Virus record (IMG/VR): IMGVR_UViG_3300014501_000039
Span: 1 to 37,451 of that record
Length of the DNA stretch: 37,451 bases
Reading direction: 5' to 3' (one strand)
From: a virus
Shown here: positions 18,368 to 26,717 of the stretch, one piece after another
Layout: each line of letters starts with the position of its first letter
How positions within the stretch are numbered: the first letter of the stretch is position 1
Made by a program: the position numbers and the translations under genes
Notes under the pieces: model-generated
What the model saw: the letters and a program-made list of their open reading frames with translations, nothing else
Told to the model about the DNA's origin: nothing
Databases searched by the model: none

Positions 18368-19239
18368 GACTTAAGGGACTCTTGTATTTTTTGCCATGTC
18401 TCTGGTCCGGCCAAACCATCGACCGCAAGCCCTACAGATTTCTGGAATGCCTCGACCGCGCGGCGCGTCATGCGGCCGTAGTTGCCATCCGCGGCGAGGG
18501 GCGGCTCGGCGCCCAGCGCATTGAGGGCGGTCTGAAGCGCCTTGGCATCATGCAGGCCCGTGGGCGGCGGTAACGGCGTGATGACGGCCGCCGGTGCGGC
18601 GGGGACGATCGGCGGGGCGATGACAGCCACCAGCGGGAGCCCGGTCACGGCGAGATCGGGGCGACGGCGGACAAGTTCGAGGTACATCGGCACGGTGCCG
18701 GGCTGGGTGTCCACCGTATCGCCGCTCCACTCCCCATCGGCGACATACTTGCCTCCCAGGCCGTAACCGCCATAGCGGGGCGTGTCGTAAACGTCCGTGC
18801 ATGAGAACAGATAGCCGGAGATGCGACCATGTCCGCGCGGGCCAAACCCGTTCCAAGATTCCCACGACCAGCACATGTACGGGAGGGTCCAGGCAGTCGT
18901 GCCACGGAGCACATCGATCTTATCGTAGTGCAGATAGAAGCGGTCAGCGTCTGCCTTTGATGCAAACGGTCCCTCTCCGCGTGGGACGTGGACGGAAACC
19001 TTGTCATAGGGATCGCCCTGCCCGATCCCGCACCGCGGATTGCAATCGCTCTCGCGGCAATCGGTCGGCCCAATCCACGCGGCCGGGATTTTCGTCTCGG
19101 CGGCAGTCGCCTCGTAGCTGGCGATGACCTTCATGATCTCGTCAACGCCGCGCACGACCGGCTCTGGTCGCGTAACCTTGGCGACTGACAAGAGGTGAGC
19201 ATATTCTGGCGCCAGGATCGTGAAAGGGTGCTGCGTCAT
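18364..19239 (-). CDS. Endolysin with C-terminal peptidoglycan-binding domain
   Basis: A 291-residue lysis enzyme. The N-terminal catalytic part includes SYEATAAETKIPAAWIGPTD, AWTLPYMCWSWESWNGFG, GHGRISGYLFSCTDVYD and GGKYVADGEW, a pattern of lysozyme-like phage endolysins (ESWNGFG..GRIS.YL...D.Y..GKYVADG). A Pro/Ala linker (residues about 205-230) leads to a PG_binding_1 domain (ALQTALNALGAEPPLAADGN; YGRMTRRAVEAFQKSVGLAV DG). No signal peptide, so release depends on a holin. An internal Cys-rich insert (TDCRESDCNPRCGIG) is unusual. Confidence 0.85.
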   Translation of the reverse strand: MTQHPFTILAPEYAHLLSVAKVTRPEPVVRGVDEIMKVIASYEATAAETKIPAAWIGPTDCRESDCNPRCGIGQGDPYDKVSVHVPRGEGPFASKADADRFYLHYDKIDVLRGTTAWTLPYMCWSWESWNGFGPRGHGRISGYLFSCTDVYDTPRYGGYGLGGKYVADGEWSGDTVDTQPGTVPMYLELVRRRPDLAVTGLPLVAVIAPPIVPAAPAAVITPLPPPTGLHDAKALQTALNALGAEPPLAADGNYGRMTRRAVEAFQKSVGLAVDGLAGPETWQKIQESLKS

Positions 19240-19251
19240 GACCGTTTTGCC

Positions 19252-19437
19252 TTACGTGGTTTCGTCCTGTTCCTGCTCCGCGCATTGCTTGAGCTTGATG
19301 TATACTTCTCCCAACAAAACGCAGGTGGTTTGAAGGCGCGCGGACATAGCCATCAGCGCGTCAATCGAACCGGCGATATGTTTCATGTTGCGTTCCAGTT
19401 CTTGGACGGGAACCGTTACCGTTCGCGGTTTTCTCAT
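19252..19437 (-). CDS. Hypothetical coiled-coil protein
   Basis: A 61-residue protein: MRKPRTVTVPVQELERNMKH, then IAGSIDALMAMSARLQTTCV and a charged tail. Amphipathic helices suggest a coiled coil. It sits between endolysin and the fibre gene, with 1-12 bp spacing. Function unknown. Confidence 0.68.
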   Translation of the reverse strand: MRKPRTVTVPVQELERNMKHIAGSIDALMAMSARLQTTCVLLGEVYIKLKQCAEQEQDETT

Positions 19438-19438
19438 C

Positions 19439-20437
19439 CTAGTATTTAACGGCTTTCATGACCGTGGAGAGTGGCTGAATGACTGGCGTTGTCGTTTGAG
19501 TTACGCCGCCGTTAATCGAAGATGTCACCATAGCGGGCAGCGTCGCACTGGCAGTCGTAGCACCCTGGTCAGAAACCGGGGCACCTGAAGCAGCGAGCGT
19601 GCTGCCGCCTCCCGGCTGAATAGAGTTAAAAGTGTGCGTATGAGCCCCTTGCCCGGCTGGGATAGGAATGGTGCTGTTCGGAAGTCCTGTTTGAGCAATT
19701 ATTACAGCCTGATTGCCGCAATCAACTGCGACAGCAGTCGCGGCACACCCGGACCCCGCGTTGGTGAGAATATTCGCCGTCGCCGTGCCCTGCGTGTCGT
19801 AGGCGACAGAAGCCCTGCCGTTGGCGAACTTGATATGAAACTGTCCGGCAGAGCAGACACCGCCCGTCGAACCTGGAGAGTAAATATCGCTGTTGCCGTA
19901 GTAATTCCAAAGCGAGAGGTAGGTGGTCTGCGAGATGCACCGGCCGTCCTCGATCAGATGGCCTGCGGGCGCTGCGCTTCCAGCCGTAAAATCCACCTCG
20001 CTCCCTACCAGCGCCGTCCCTGTCGCCGGGTCGGTCAGTACGAATTCCGTCCCGTCATAAATGACCTCTGCGATGACTGGCGTGGCACCGGCCGTAATAT
20101 CCCCGCCCGCGATCGGAACAAGCGTCCCGCCGGAAGAACGCAACACATTGATTGCGCCTAGCCCGGTAGCCGGCGTGATCGTCGTGCCGCCCGCCGCGTT
20201 CGTATTCGTCGGGATGATATGGATCGGGACGCCGAGGATGTCGGAAAGCTGCGTGATATTCGCGAGGCTGAGCGTGATCGCATTGGCGCTGCCGCCAACT
20301 TGGCTGGCCGGCACGAAGGTTTGCTGCGCGGAAAGTTGCGCATGCAGCGGTGCCGGGGCGAACATATAAAGCCCAGCGATGGAGCCAGCAAAAAGACCGG
20401 CCATGCAGAACGCGATGAACCCTCTGAAGGTGCGCAT
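19439..20437 (-). CDS. Tail-collar-type fibre protein
   Basis: A 332-residue protein. The C-terminal third resembles phage tail-collar domains: GHLIEDGRCISQTTYLSLWN with YYGNSDIYSPGST, then FHIKFANGRASVAYDTQG and GAHTHTFNSIQPGG, ending QPLSTVMKAVKY. The middle is threonine/alanine/glycine-rich beta sequence. It starts with a signal-like hydrophobic segment (GFIAFCMAGLFAGSIAGLYM), unusual for a tail protein. Probably a receptor-binding or fibre tip protein. It overlaps the upstream gene by one base. Confidence 0.8.
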   Translation of the reverse strand: MRTFRGFIAFCMAGLFAGSIAGLYMFAPAPLHAQLSAQQTFVPASQVGGSANAITLSLANITQLSDILGVPIHIIPTNTNAAGGTTITPATGLGAINVLRSSGGTLVPIAGGDITAGATPVIAEVIYDGTEFVLTDPATGTALVGSEVDFTAGSAAPAGHLIEDGRCISQTTYLSLWNYYGNSDIYSPGSTGGVCSAGQFHIKFANGRASVAYDTQGTATANILTNAGSGCAATAVAVDCGNQAVIIAQTGLPNSTIPIPAGQGAHTHTFNSIQPGGGSTLAASGAPVSDQGATTASATLPAMVTSSINGGVTQTTTPVIQPLSTVMKAVKY

Positions 20438-21069
20438 TATGCTTCAACTCCCCAAATGTTGCTGCCGTAATAGGTGAATATGGCTGTCTGCCGGTTGACG
20501 TTGCAGACGAAGGCGCTCAGCCCGGCGATCGACATTCCGGCCGGCGCGCTGACCGTGAGCGGGTAGGCGTTGAAGTTTCCGACGAGGTCTTGGTAGGTGT
20601 AGGTCTGCCCGGCGACGGCGTTTGACGGAAGTATGGTCGAAGAGACGCCTAGCCCGCCGGTGCGGTAAAGGCCGATTGAGCCGTTAGCGTCAGCGGTAGT
20701 CGTATTGAAGGCACCGCTGGTGGAGACAGTGCGGTTAGGCGCGAGCTGCACGCTCTGTACCATGGCCGCCATCTGGCCGGCCGTAAGCAAATTGGCGATC
20801 AAGTCGCCGGCCAGCCACGAGAGCGCATTGGTCCCCTCCTGCGCGCGCTCTACGGTCGTGAAATTGTCGCCGCTGCGCACCGTGCAATAAATGACCTCCG
20901 TCAGTAGCCCGGTGGCCGCGTCATTGAGCGTGGCGGAAAATTGCTGCCCGGAGCTCGGATTGGGGAATTCCGCGCCTTGCCCGGATTGCACCGCGAGCGA
21001 CGTGGCGGCCGCGGAGATAGGCCCCGCCAGCGTGGATTGGGCGTCGTTCGAGAAGATGAACAGCGTCAC
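20437..21069 (-). CDS. Tail fibre/baseplate-associated protein
   Basis: A 210-residue protein. The N-terminal half (STLAGPISAAATSLAVQSGQ; FPNPSSGQQFSATL; TTVERAQEGTNALSWLAGDL) is a widespread phage module (A.STLA..I....TSL.V..G.G..FP ... VvRAQEGT.a..W.aGD) found at the base of fibres. The C-terminal half is beta-rich with YTYQDLVGNFNAYPLTVSAP. Structural role inferred from family and position. Confidence 0.82.
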   Translation of the reverse strand: MTLFIFSNDAQSTLAGPISAAATSLAVQSGQGAEFPNPSSGQQFSATLNDAATGLLTEVIYCTVRSGDNFTTVERAQEGTNALSWLAGDLIANLLTAGQMAAMVQSVQLAPNRTVSTSGAFNTTTADANGSIGLYRTGGLGVSSTILPSNAVAGQTYTYQDLVGNFNAYPLTVSAPAGMSIAGLSAFVCNVNRQTAIFTYYGSNIWGVEA

Positions 21070-21080
21070 GTCATTTCCTC

Positions 21081-21851
21081 CTAGGCCGAGACGTCGAAAG
21101 AAAATTGAAACGGCAACTGTAGGACGCCAGCCTGTATAGCTTCCTTCAAGACGCTCTGGTAGGGGAGCGGATTCGGCCCGGCGATGAACCTAGTCTGCAA
21201 GCTGTTGAAAAGGGCCGCTCTGGAATTGAAGGCAAACCGGTTGAACAGTGCGCCGCCGGTTATCACTCTGCTGCCGCCAGAGATTTTAATGCTGACCAAG
21301 CCGTTGGCACCGAATCCCACGCTTATCGCATAGGTCTGGTCGATGTTCGGCGCCGTGCCGTTCTCGCCTTCCAGGAACCGCATGATACGGCGCTTGAGCC
21401 AGCGCACGTTGAACCGGTTGCCGTCTCCCTTGTAGAAATTCCAGGTCATGATCCGCTTGAAAACGTCATCGGTCGTGACCGTGATGTTCGACGGCCCGAT
21501 CAGCATGAGCTTATTGAGCGGCCAAGTATTGAAGGCAAACGTGTTGAACGGCCCCTTGGAGCGAAACTGCCCGGATGAAAGCGACGGGCGCAGCATCCCG
21601 TAAATGCCGGCCGCAACCCAATCCAGCAACGGCCCGACTATGCCGGCGCCCGTATAGACCGACAGGCCGATCGTGGCGAACCATGTCACGTAAATTTGCG
21701 CCAGCGCATTGAAGGCGGCGGCGAAGGCCTGAATGTCATCGTCGTCGTCAAATTGCTTATAGACGAATGACGGAATTGGCGCGGTTAGCGTGGTAGGCCC
21801 GGGCGGCGGGAAGGTGCCAGTCTGCGGCGTCGGCGGAAATTGCGGTGCCAT
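21081..21851 (-). CDS. Baseplate-proximal tail protein
   Basis: A 256-residue protein directly downstream of the baseplate J gene (3-bp gap). Pro-rich start (PPTPQTGTFPPPGPTTLTAP) and motifs SGQFRSKGPFNTFAFNTWPL and DVFKRIMTWNFYKGDGNRFN, RWLKRRIMRFLEG. The position after J and the KR..WN.YKGDG...RWLKRRI motif match the gpI/gp6-like tail proteins of other myoviruses (DUF2612-type, by analogy). Probably links baseplate to fibres. Confidence 0.72.
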   Translation of the reverse strand: MAPQFPPTPQTGTFPPPGPTTLTAPIPSFVYKQFDDDDDIQAFAAAFNALAQIYVTWFATIGLSVYTGAGIVGPLLDWVAAGIYGMLRPSLSSGQFRSKGPFNTFAFNTWPLNKLMLIGPSNITVTTDDVFKRIMTWNFYKGDGNRFNVRWLKRRIMRFLEGENGTAPNIDQTYAISVGFGANGLVSIKISGGSRVITGGALFNRFAFNSRAALFNSLQTRFIAGPNPLPYQSVLKEAIQAGVLQLPFQFSFDVSA

Positions 21852-21854
21852 CCG

Positions 21855-23303
21855 TCAGGCCTGCACTACGTTGATCGAGCCGGATGTGGCCTGCAGGTAC
21901 GATTCTACGTCACCATAGACTAGGCCCGTACCGGACTGCGGAGCAGTCACGACGCCATTTATTTCCACGGTAAAGTCAATCACGGATATCTGTGACGGCA
22001 GCAAAATCCCGGCAACCGCCGTGATGAATATCTGCTCCGCGACGAATAGGTTAATCGGCTGGCCCGTCACAATTGAGTTTATGTAAGCCGCCATCGCCGG
22101 CGCCACCGCTTGCGAAACGGAGGCCGCAGCCACGAAGTTCGGCAGCGACGTGTTCCACGAAATCGTCATCGAGACGGTCTGCTGCGGCGGATTGACGAAG
22201 GGAACTGAATAGATGTCCGGATAGTCGGTTATGTTCACCGTGATGTTGCGCAGATTGGGCGTCACCACGCCGCCGCTGGTATAGGGCGAATATCCATTCG
22301 TGCTGATCCCGACCGTGAAATTCTTCTCGTCGACCACCGTCACCGTCAGGTTCAGGCCGTTGATCTGCGTCATCCCCAAGACGCCGTTAAGCTGCACAAT
22401 CTGCCCGTTCGCGTATCCGTGATTCAGGTTCGTCGTCACCTGCCCGGGCGACGCCTGCGTGATGTTCGTCACCGCCAGCGTCGAGCCGACCAGCGTCGAG
22501 ATGTCGAACACCGCATCCACGATCGCGCCGGCCACTTGGTACGGGTCGCCGCCGCCGCAGATGACCTCCCATCCGCCGCCGCTTTGCTGAAGAACGGAGA
22601 TGAGCCTTTGCTGCACGCCGGGCACCAGCCCCAATAGCGTGCGCAGCATGGTCGTCATGCCCTGTGACACCGCCTGCCCGGCCTGAAGCACGCGCGCGAG
22701 ATATTGCGCATTAGTCTCCGCAATCGGGCTGGTAACGCCGGCCTCGGGATTGGTGGCCGTCATCGTGAATTCAGACGGCACGGACGTTGCAACCGTAGTC
22801 ACCGTGTTTGGCGCCACGGCCCACATGCCGGCGGTAGGCGATACGCAGAACAGAGTGGCGTTGCCGTTCGTGTCGGTGACGCCGCCATCCTGCACGATGT
22901 ACTGATAAATACCGTCGCCAACGGTGAAACCGATCGGAATCGTATAGCCCGGTGCCGGCGTGGCACCGACTGTGTTGGTGACGTTGAATGCGACATAGAC
23001 GCTGGTATTCGTTGGCACTGCCGGCGCCGCTCCTGGGCCAAGATAAACCTGCCCAAGCTGCGCCAGCATGAAGTCATTCGCCCCGTAGGGCGTGATGGAA
23101 TTGATCGTCTCCACCCGGGCGCTGTCGCAGACCGTCAGTGCGCCTACGTTGGTGCTTGCCGTATCTTCTATAAGTGTTCCGGGCAAATTTGCCGTGTAGC
23201 CCGGGTTGGTAGCCGCAACCATAGCCAGCAAATCCGCAAGCAGCGTCGCGGGCGGCGTCGGCTGCGCTCCGGCGGACGTGACGGTGACGGGAATGTCGGT
23301 CAT
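21855..23303 (-). CDS. Baseplate J-like protein with inserted FCCH-like domain
   Basis: A 482-residue wedge component of the contractile-tail baseplate. The N-terminal region NPGYTANLPGTLIEDTASTN ... CDSARVETINSI ... ANDFMLAQLGQVYLG, and the EAGVTSPIAETNAQYLARVL segment, are typical of baseplate J. At about residues 280-350 an extra beta domain is inserted: VTTNLNHGYANGQIVQLNGV, INGLNLTVTVVDEKNFTV, ending GYSPYTSGGVV, which matches the ubiquitin-activating-enzyme FCCH-like domain found in phage structural proteins. The C-terminus resumes the J fold. Confidence 0.9.
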   Translation of the reverse strand: MTDIPVTVTSAGAQPTPPATLLADLLAMVAATNPGYTANLPGTLIEDTASTNVGALTVCDSARVETINSITPYGANDFMLAQLGQVYLGPGAAPAVPTNTSVYVAFNVTNTVGATPAPGYTIPIGFTVGDGIYQYIVQDGGVTDTNGNATLFCVSPTAGMWAVAPNTVTTVATSVPSEFTMTATNPEAGVTSPIAETNAQYLARVLQAGQAVSQGMTTMLRTLLGLVPGVQQRLISVLQQSGGGWEVICGGGDPYQVAGAIVDAVFDISTLVGSTLAVTNITQASPGQVTTNLNHGYANGQIVQLNGVLGMTQINGLNLTVTVVDEKNFTVGISTNGYSPYTSGGVVTPNLRNITVNITDYPDIYSVPFVNPPQQTVSMTISWNTSLPNFVAAASVSQAVAPAMAAYINSIVTGQPINLFVAEQIFITAVAGILLPSQISVIDFTVEINGVVTAPQSGTGLVYGDVESYLQATSGSINVVQA

Positions 23304-23337
23304 AGTCCCTACCTGAATGGAGCTTCGATGCTACACG

Positions 23338-23727
23338 TCATTGCGGAGGCTGCACAGTGACCGACGCTGGCGTGCCGTCGAACATAACCACCTTGACATT
23401 GTAGGTAGGCACCGCGGCACCCGGCACTTTGGCTATGATCAGACTAGCGAAATACTGTGCAAATTGCTGCTGAATCCGCGAGACGTAGAAATCCGGCTGC
23501 ACCTGCTGAATGACCGATTGCTGCGCCGGCAAGCCGTACTGCGAATAAAACGGCGATTCGTTCAGATTGAGCAGGAAGACCTGACATAGCCATGTCAAAT
23601 AAACCCAGGAATTGCTGCCGGTGACAGGATCGGTCTGCACGACCGTCCACTTTGGATATCCGGCCGGTTGCGGGTTCTGTCGCGTGCCGTCCGGGTTAAG
23701 CGCGTAAATGCGACCGAATATCCTCAT
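23338..23727 (-). CDS. Baseplate/tail protein
   Basis: A 129-residue protein from ATG 23727: MRIFGRIYALNPDGTRQNPQ, WTVVQTDPVTGSNSWVYLTW and ending PASVTVQPPQ. It sits between baseplate J and the spike gene, where gp25/W-like proteins usually lie, but I see no lysozyme-like motif. The frame is open upstream; this ATG overlaps nothing and leaves 2 bp to the spike stop. Confidence 0.7.
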   Translation of the reverse strand: MRIFGRIYALNPDGTRQNPQPAGYPKWTVVQTDPVTGSNSWVYLTWLCQVFLLNLNESPFYSQYGLPAQQSVIQQVQPDFYVSRIQQQFAQYFASLIIAKVPGAAVPTYNVKVVMFDGTPASVTVQPPQ

Positions 23728-23729
23728 TG

Positions 23730-24455
23730 CTAAGTCCCTGCCGTTGGCTTGGCGGTCTGCTCTGGCGTGGACGCCCCGGTGGGCTGCAAATATTGATGCG
23801 TGTGGTTTAGCGCCGATACCTGATCGGCCGTGCCGTAGCCACCGATTATATCGCCTGCGGTCGCAATCGTCCCGGCATAAGTGCCTCCCGCCAAGCTCTG
23901 TATCGCTCCGCTTAGCTGCACGTTGCCATTTATGATCACGTTGCCATTGAGCTCGATCGGAATTCCTGACGGCGGCGTCCAAGAGCAGATCGTCTTCAAG
24001 ACCTTCAGGACTGCCGTGCTGTCCAGGCTTCGGATAATCGTTCCGTCCGGCCCATACAGCACCAGCGCATTGTCATCCTCTGAGGCCGACCAGTTTTTAT
24101 TGCCGATCGGCGACCAGACCAGATTCGAAAGGTTGGGCCGCTTCGTAAGGTCCGCGGTGCCACCGCCAAGCCCTGACATGCCGCCAAGGTAGGCATCGGC
24201 CGGGATGACCCATCCCATGCATCCGGGCTGTATCGGCAGGCGGACGTATTCCGAACCGATCATGGGCACCGTGATTTGCGGCAACGTAAAAGGCACATTC
24301 GTCAATTCGAAATTGACTGTGACGATCCCGCCAGTACGCGAGACTACCGACGCCGGGAGCGATTGCCCCATAAGCTGCATGGCCGCGCCCACCTTGCGGT
24401 TGGCGAAGAGCTCCAGTGAGCGGGCGAGCGCTGTTTTGAGGCCGTCATTCGGCAT
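23730..24455 (-). CDS. Baseplate spike / Gp138-like protein
   Basis: A 241-residue protein. Residues 30-100 (SLPASVVSRTGGIVTVNFEL ... PITVPMIGSEYVRLPIQPGC and MGWVIPADAYLGGMSG) resemble the OB-fold start of Gp138/gpV-like puncture proteins. A beta-helical Gly/Thr-rich part follows (IELNGNVIINGNVQLSGAIQ). It ends with HTHQY, a His pair that in such spikes binds a metal ion at the tip. Probably the membrane-piercing needle. Confidence 0.85.
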   Translation of the reverse strand: MPNDGLKTALARSLELFANRKVGAAMQLMGQSLPASVVSRTGGIVTVNFELTNVPFTLPQITVPMIGSEYVRLPIQPGCMGWVIPADAYLGGMSGLGGGTADLTKRPNLSNLVWSPIGNKNWSASEDDNALVLYGPDGTIIRSLDSTAVLKVLKTICSWTPPSGIPIELNGNVIINGNVQLSGAIQSLAGGTYAGTIATAGDIIGGYGTADQVSALNHTHQYLQPTGASTPEQTAKPTAGT

Positions 24456-24458
24456 GGT

Positions 24459-25487
24459 TCATTGCGGCTTAAGCGGCGCTCCCTCACATACGGTGAGCCA
24501 CGCATCGGCTGATGGCTGGCGAAACGAGCCGACGTGCCGCAGGCTGATGATGCTAAAGCCGCCCTGGAACGTGGCCTTCTGATTGACGATAAATGAATTC
24601 GCCTGCTGCGTGTTCGTGATCAGCGTGGGCGGAAGCATGATCTGTGACTCTACCGCCAGATCTGCACGCATGACGGTATTGAACTGAATGTTTGGCGACT
24701 CGATCCATGTAGGTTGCCCGATCAGGTCTTGGAACTCGATTTGAATCGTGCCGGCCGTGGGCGCTACCGTTCCATCAGAGACGTTGATCGTCGTGCCGTT
24801 GGCTACGAGGCTGATGCCTGCATAGCCCGGGGTCTTGACGATGGACGTGCTCATAGTGCGCGCGTCTTGCGCCAGTTGCTCGAACGTGGAGTAGAACCCG
24901 GTCGGCGTGTCCCCGGCCGGCCGCACGATATTAGGACTTACGTTGACGTTGACCGTGTAGCCGGGGAAGGCGGTCTGCAGTGCACTCTTAAGCGCCGGGC
25001 CTAACGGTTGCCCTCCCTGCCAATTGAGCGTGAAATTCTTAGGATTTTTGAGCGTGCCGGTGCCGCCTGGATTTGATGAAGTCGGGGCGCCGGGGCTTAT
25101 GACGAAATCTAGCGTTTGGTCGACGCCCTTGCGATTCCCGAAACACTGATAAACCGTGCCGCTTACTAGAAGTCCGGCCTGCTTCGGATTGGCAAGCGGA
25201 AGGCCCTTCTGCATCCCGCCATAAATATCAATCCTCTTGCCGGTAAGATCGTTGGCCTGCGCTATCTCCTGAAAACTCACTCCCCACACCCGCGCCGAAG
25301 CGAAGCCTTGGCTGGTGGCAGCATCGATCACCGGGATATCCAGTTCGACATTCCAAGCGCCGGGCAACGTCTGGCCGTTGACGAAACTTCCGTAGGTTTG
25401 ATCGCCCAAAAGCTGCGCGCTAAAGCCGGGCGGATAAAGGGTTTGGCCCGTGCTTGGATCGCTGATTCGAATCGAGTAGTAGCGCAT
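24459..25487 (-). CDS. Baseplate hub protein
   Basis: A 342-residue protein: RYYSIRISDPSTGQTLYPPG, VNGQTLPGAWNVELDIPVID, VWGVSFQEIAQANDLTGKRI, then a late domain with TWIESPNIQFNTVMRADLAV and IMLPPTLITN. This resembles the phage hub family (gp44/gpD analogues) in which a beta-barrel domain is followed by an inserted alpha/beta domain. Position directly before the spike supports the hub role. Confidence 0.78.
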   Translation of the reverse strand: MRYYSIRISDPSTGQTLYPPGFSAQLLGDQTYGSFVNGQTLPGAWNVELDIPVIDAATSQGFASARVWGVSFQEIAQANDLTGKRIDIYGGMQKGLPLANPKQAGLLVSGTVYQCFGNRKGVDQTLDFVISPGAPTSSNPGGTGTLKNPKNFTLNWQGGQPLGPALKSALQTAFPGYTVNVNVSPNIVRPAGDTPTGFYSTFEQLAQDARTMSTSIVKTPGYAGISLVANGTTINVSDGTVAPTAGTIQIEFQDLIGQPTWIESPNIQFNTVMRADLAVESQIMLPPTLITNTQQANSFIVNQKATFQGGFSIISLRHVGSFRQPSADAWLTVCEGAPLKPQ

Positions 25488-25997
25488 CTAAGGACTGACT
25501 TCGAATTGAGAACTGGGCACGCGGAAGACCAACGTGGACGTGAAGTAAGCCCCGCTCTCATTCGGCACGCCGCCGATAAGATTCACGTTGAATGACGCCG
25601 ACCCAAACACCGTCGCCGCACCTGGATTCGACGGGAGCAGATACGAAAATGAGGACGGCCCGGTGACGAGGCACGCGAAGAGCCCGTTGTAGGCGTCGGG
25701 CGTCGAGCCGGTCAGCGTCAGTTCTACGGTCGACGCGGTCTTGTAGCCGTGCGGGACGGTAGTCACCGCAGACACTATGCCATTCGCCCAGGAGAGCCCT
25801 AGGAGCGCGGTCCCGGTGGCGGAGGGGGTAATGGCACCATACCAGACTTGCGTGCCATCCGTGGCCACCAGGCTTAGATAGTAGCGGGCTCCGAATAAGC
25901 TCCAAGGGGTCGTCGCATTGTAGGTTTGACCGTCCAAAACCGGACTAAATGAAAACGGTGCGACGCTGGATGGCGTGAAGTCGAAATATGTCGTCAT
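25488..25997 (-). CDS. Baseplate plug-like protein with inserted beta domain
   Basis: A 169-residue protein from ATG 25997. The start SSVAPFSFSPVLDGQTYNAT, PWSLFGARYYLSLVATDGT and the end YFTSTLVFRVPSSQFEVSP match the phage baseplate plug family (FSPVLDGQxYNaxxPWxxFGqRYYl ... LVyRxxxxxFEv.P), whose members are usually about 100 residues. About 65 residues are inserted in the middle: VSAVTTVPHGYKTASTVELT, TPDAYNGLFACLVTGPSSFS and YLLPSNPGAATVFGSA, the same FCCH-like repeat seen in the sheath. The frame extends upstream of 25997 inside the next gene. Confidence 0.82.
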   Translation of the reverse strand: MTTYFDFTPSSVAPFSFSPVLDGQTYNATTPWSLFGARYYLSLVATDGTQVWYGAITPSATGTALLGLSWANGIVSAVTTVPHGYKTASTVELTLTGSTPDAYNGLFACLVTGPSSFSYLLPSNPGAATVFGSASFNVNLIGGVPNESGAYFTSTLVFRVPSSQFEVSP

Positions 25998-26716
25998 GGC
26001 GTCGCCGTCTGTACGCCGGCAGTGCCGCCGGCGGCCGGTATGGTTCCCACGGCGCCAATGCTGACCGGGGCGTTTACCGTAGGCGACAGGCCCGACCATG
26101 CGGGCGTGCCATTGATCGCTGTCCCATTGGTGATCTGGCTCATGAGATTGTTCTGCGCCTGCTGCGCGCTGGTGAGCGTGAGCAGCGGTTGCCAGAAGTC
26201 TAGCTGATAGGTGTTTTGCGCTTGCTGGCTATCGCCGGCGGAAGTGTCGGTCATCTCGAGCAGGACGCAATTCGTGTAGAAATATGATGGCGTCGCAATC
26301 GTGTACGTGCCCCCGAGCGAATCGTGCTGCGCGAGCGCCGCCTGAAGCGCCGTCATGGTCGCCAGCTTGAGCGCATAGCCGGCCTCATCCCGGGCCGGGC
26401 AAATCATCCGCATGGAGATAGTGAACGGCTGCGCTATCCGCGCGTTGGCCGCGACCGCCTGATTGGCAAATGGGAACTGGCCGAACTGATTTGAAGCGAG
26501 TTTCGATCCCGGCAGCGGATGGAAATTGGCAAAGAAATCATCGAGGTCGAGATCCTCGGCACCGCTCAAAAGCCCTTCCACAAAGCTAAGCGCCTGCGTG
26601 ATGACGATAATTGGTAGCACGCCGCCGGGCATACCTGCTGCGATGCCGTTGCAAAATACGACTGGCGATAACTGGAATGAAATTTTGAATGCGGCCAGAC
26701 CGGGGGAGATGCTCAT
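25994..26716 (-). CDS. Baseplate/tail protein
   Basis: A 240-residue protein between tape measure and plug. It starts MSISPGLAAFKISFQLSPVV, contains FFANFHPLPGSKLASNQFGQ, PFTISMRMICPARDEAGYAL and SYFYTNCVLLEMTDTSAGDS, then a Gly/Ala-rich C-terminus. Family-level match only (tail proteins after the tape measure in Bradyrhizobium-type myoviruses, from memory). It ends in an ATGA-type overlap with the plug gene. Confidence 0.72.
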   Translation of the reverse strand: MSISPGLAAFKISFQLSPVVFCNGIAAGMPGGVLPIIVITQALSFVEGLLSGAEDLDLDDFFANFHPLPGSKLASNQFGQFPFANQAVAANARIAQPFTISMRMICPARDEAGYALKLATMTALQAALAQHDSLGGTYTIATPSYFYTNCVLLEMTDTSAGDSQQAQNTYQLDFWQPLLTLTSAQQAQNNLMSQITNGTAINGTPAWSGLSPTVNAPVSIGAVGTIPAAGGTAGVQTATP

Positions 26717-26717
26717 G

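Noticed and set aside
17326-18369. 347-codon plus-strand frame across the IS
   Set aside because: Exact antisense of the transposase, whose motifs are complete.
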